22,987 nucleotides of DNA. Origin: an uncultured Eubacterium sp. Lineage in GTDB: Bacteria; Bacillota; Clostridia; Lachnospirales; Lachnospiraceae. A model generated the notes under the pieces. The model was not told the DNA's origin, made no database searches, and worked only from the letters and a program-made list of their open reading frames with translations. Below are positions 22,957 to 22,987 of the stretch, in pieces (positions within the stretch are counted from its first letter, which is position 1; the number at the start of each line of letters is the position of its first letter). Location: assembly GCA_900551945.1 (NCBI GenBank), contig URYE01000041.1, positions 1 to 22,987 on the forward strand. Direction: 5' to 3'. The position numbers and the translations under genes are program-made.

Positions 22957-22987
22957 CTTCTAAGATACTAATGTATCTATTTAAGAA

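Overview
The window looks like a chromosomal segment of a low-GC, spore-forming Clostridia, most likely Lachnospiraceae. This rests on the block uvrC - hprK - ROK glucokinase - murB - rapZ - whiA, on spmA/spmB, on strongly AT-rich intergenic DNA, and on the residues of the individual proteins. The genus cannot be fixed from the sequence alone. Nearly all genes lie on the minus strand; the exceptions are a truncated wall-binding protein end, a membrane-anchored GH25 lysozyme and a short-chain dehydrogenase.

Layout. 1-1376 (+): the last wall-binding repeat of a truncated surface protein, a terminator, then a GH25 muramidase. 1383-2612 (-): spmB and spmA, spore maturation genes. 2703-3148: two adjacent large palindromic elements. 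3171-6575 (-): nudC, a COG0523-type GTPase fused to a YcgQ/DUF1980-like C-terminus, and a second COG0523 GTPase with a huge His/Cys-rich metal-binding insert. 6887-8791 (-): a small lipoprotein and aroA. 9209-12361 (-): a translationally coupled operon of a YcxB-like membrane protein, citrate synthase and a glycosyltransferase. 12456-15270: a GNAT enzyme (-), an SDR (+), then a second GNAT with an HxlR regulator (-). 15433-15651: an apparent gene fragment between inverted repeats. 15680-20538 (-): whiA, rapZ, murB, ROK kinase, hprK (envelope precursor synthesis, division control and carbon regulation). 21053-22873 (-): uvrC.

The most interesting content is between the genes. Three intergenic elements of about 225 bp (2703-2926, 13171-13397, 20754-20981) share an architecture: a 20-bp-class terminal stem, a second 18-20 bp stem beginning GATAGCA and ending TGCTATC, and about 110 nt of core. 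Between the copies the paired bases change in compensating pairs while unpaired boxes stay the same. This is the pattern of a conserved folded RNA, or of a mobile hairpin element selected for its fold. I do not recognise the family. A different 217-bp multi-branched palindrome (2932-3148) abuts the first copy, and other long hairpins follow the lipoprotein and SDR genes. Two copies of an identical 22-nt imperfect hairpin (14401-14422, 22935-22956) resemble IS200/IS605-type ends without a transposase.

Functional links: the paired COG0523 proteins suggest zinc or other metal allocation; HPr kinase next to the ROK kinase suggests control of sugar use; MurB, RapZ and WhiA sit in the usual Firmicutes cluster; SpmA/B indicate endospore formation.
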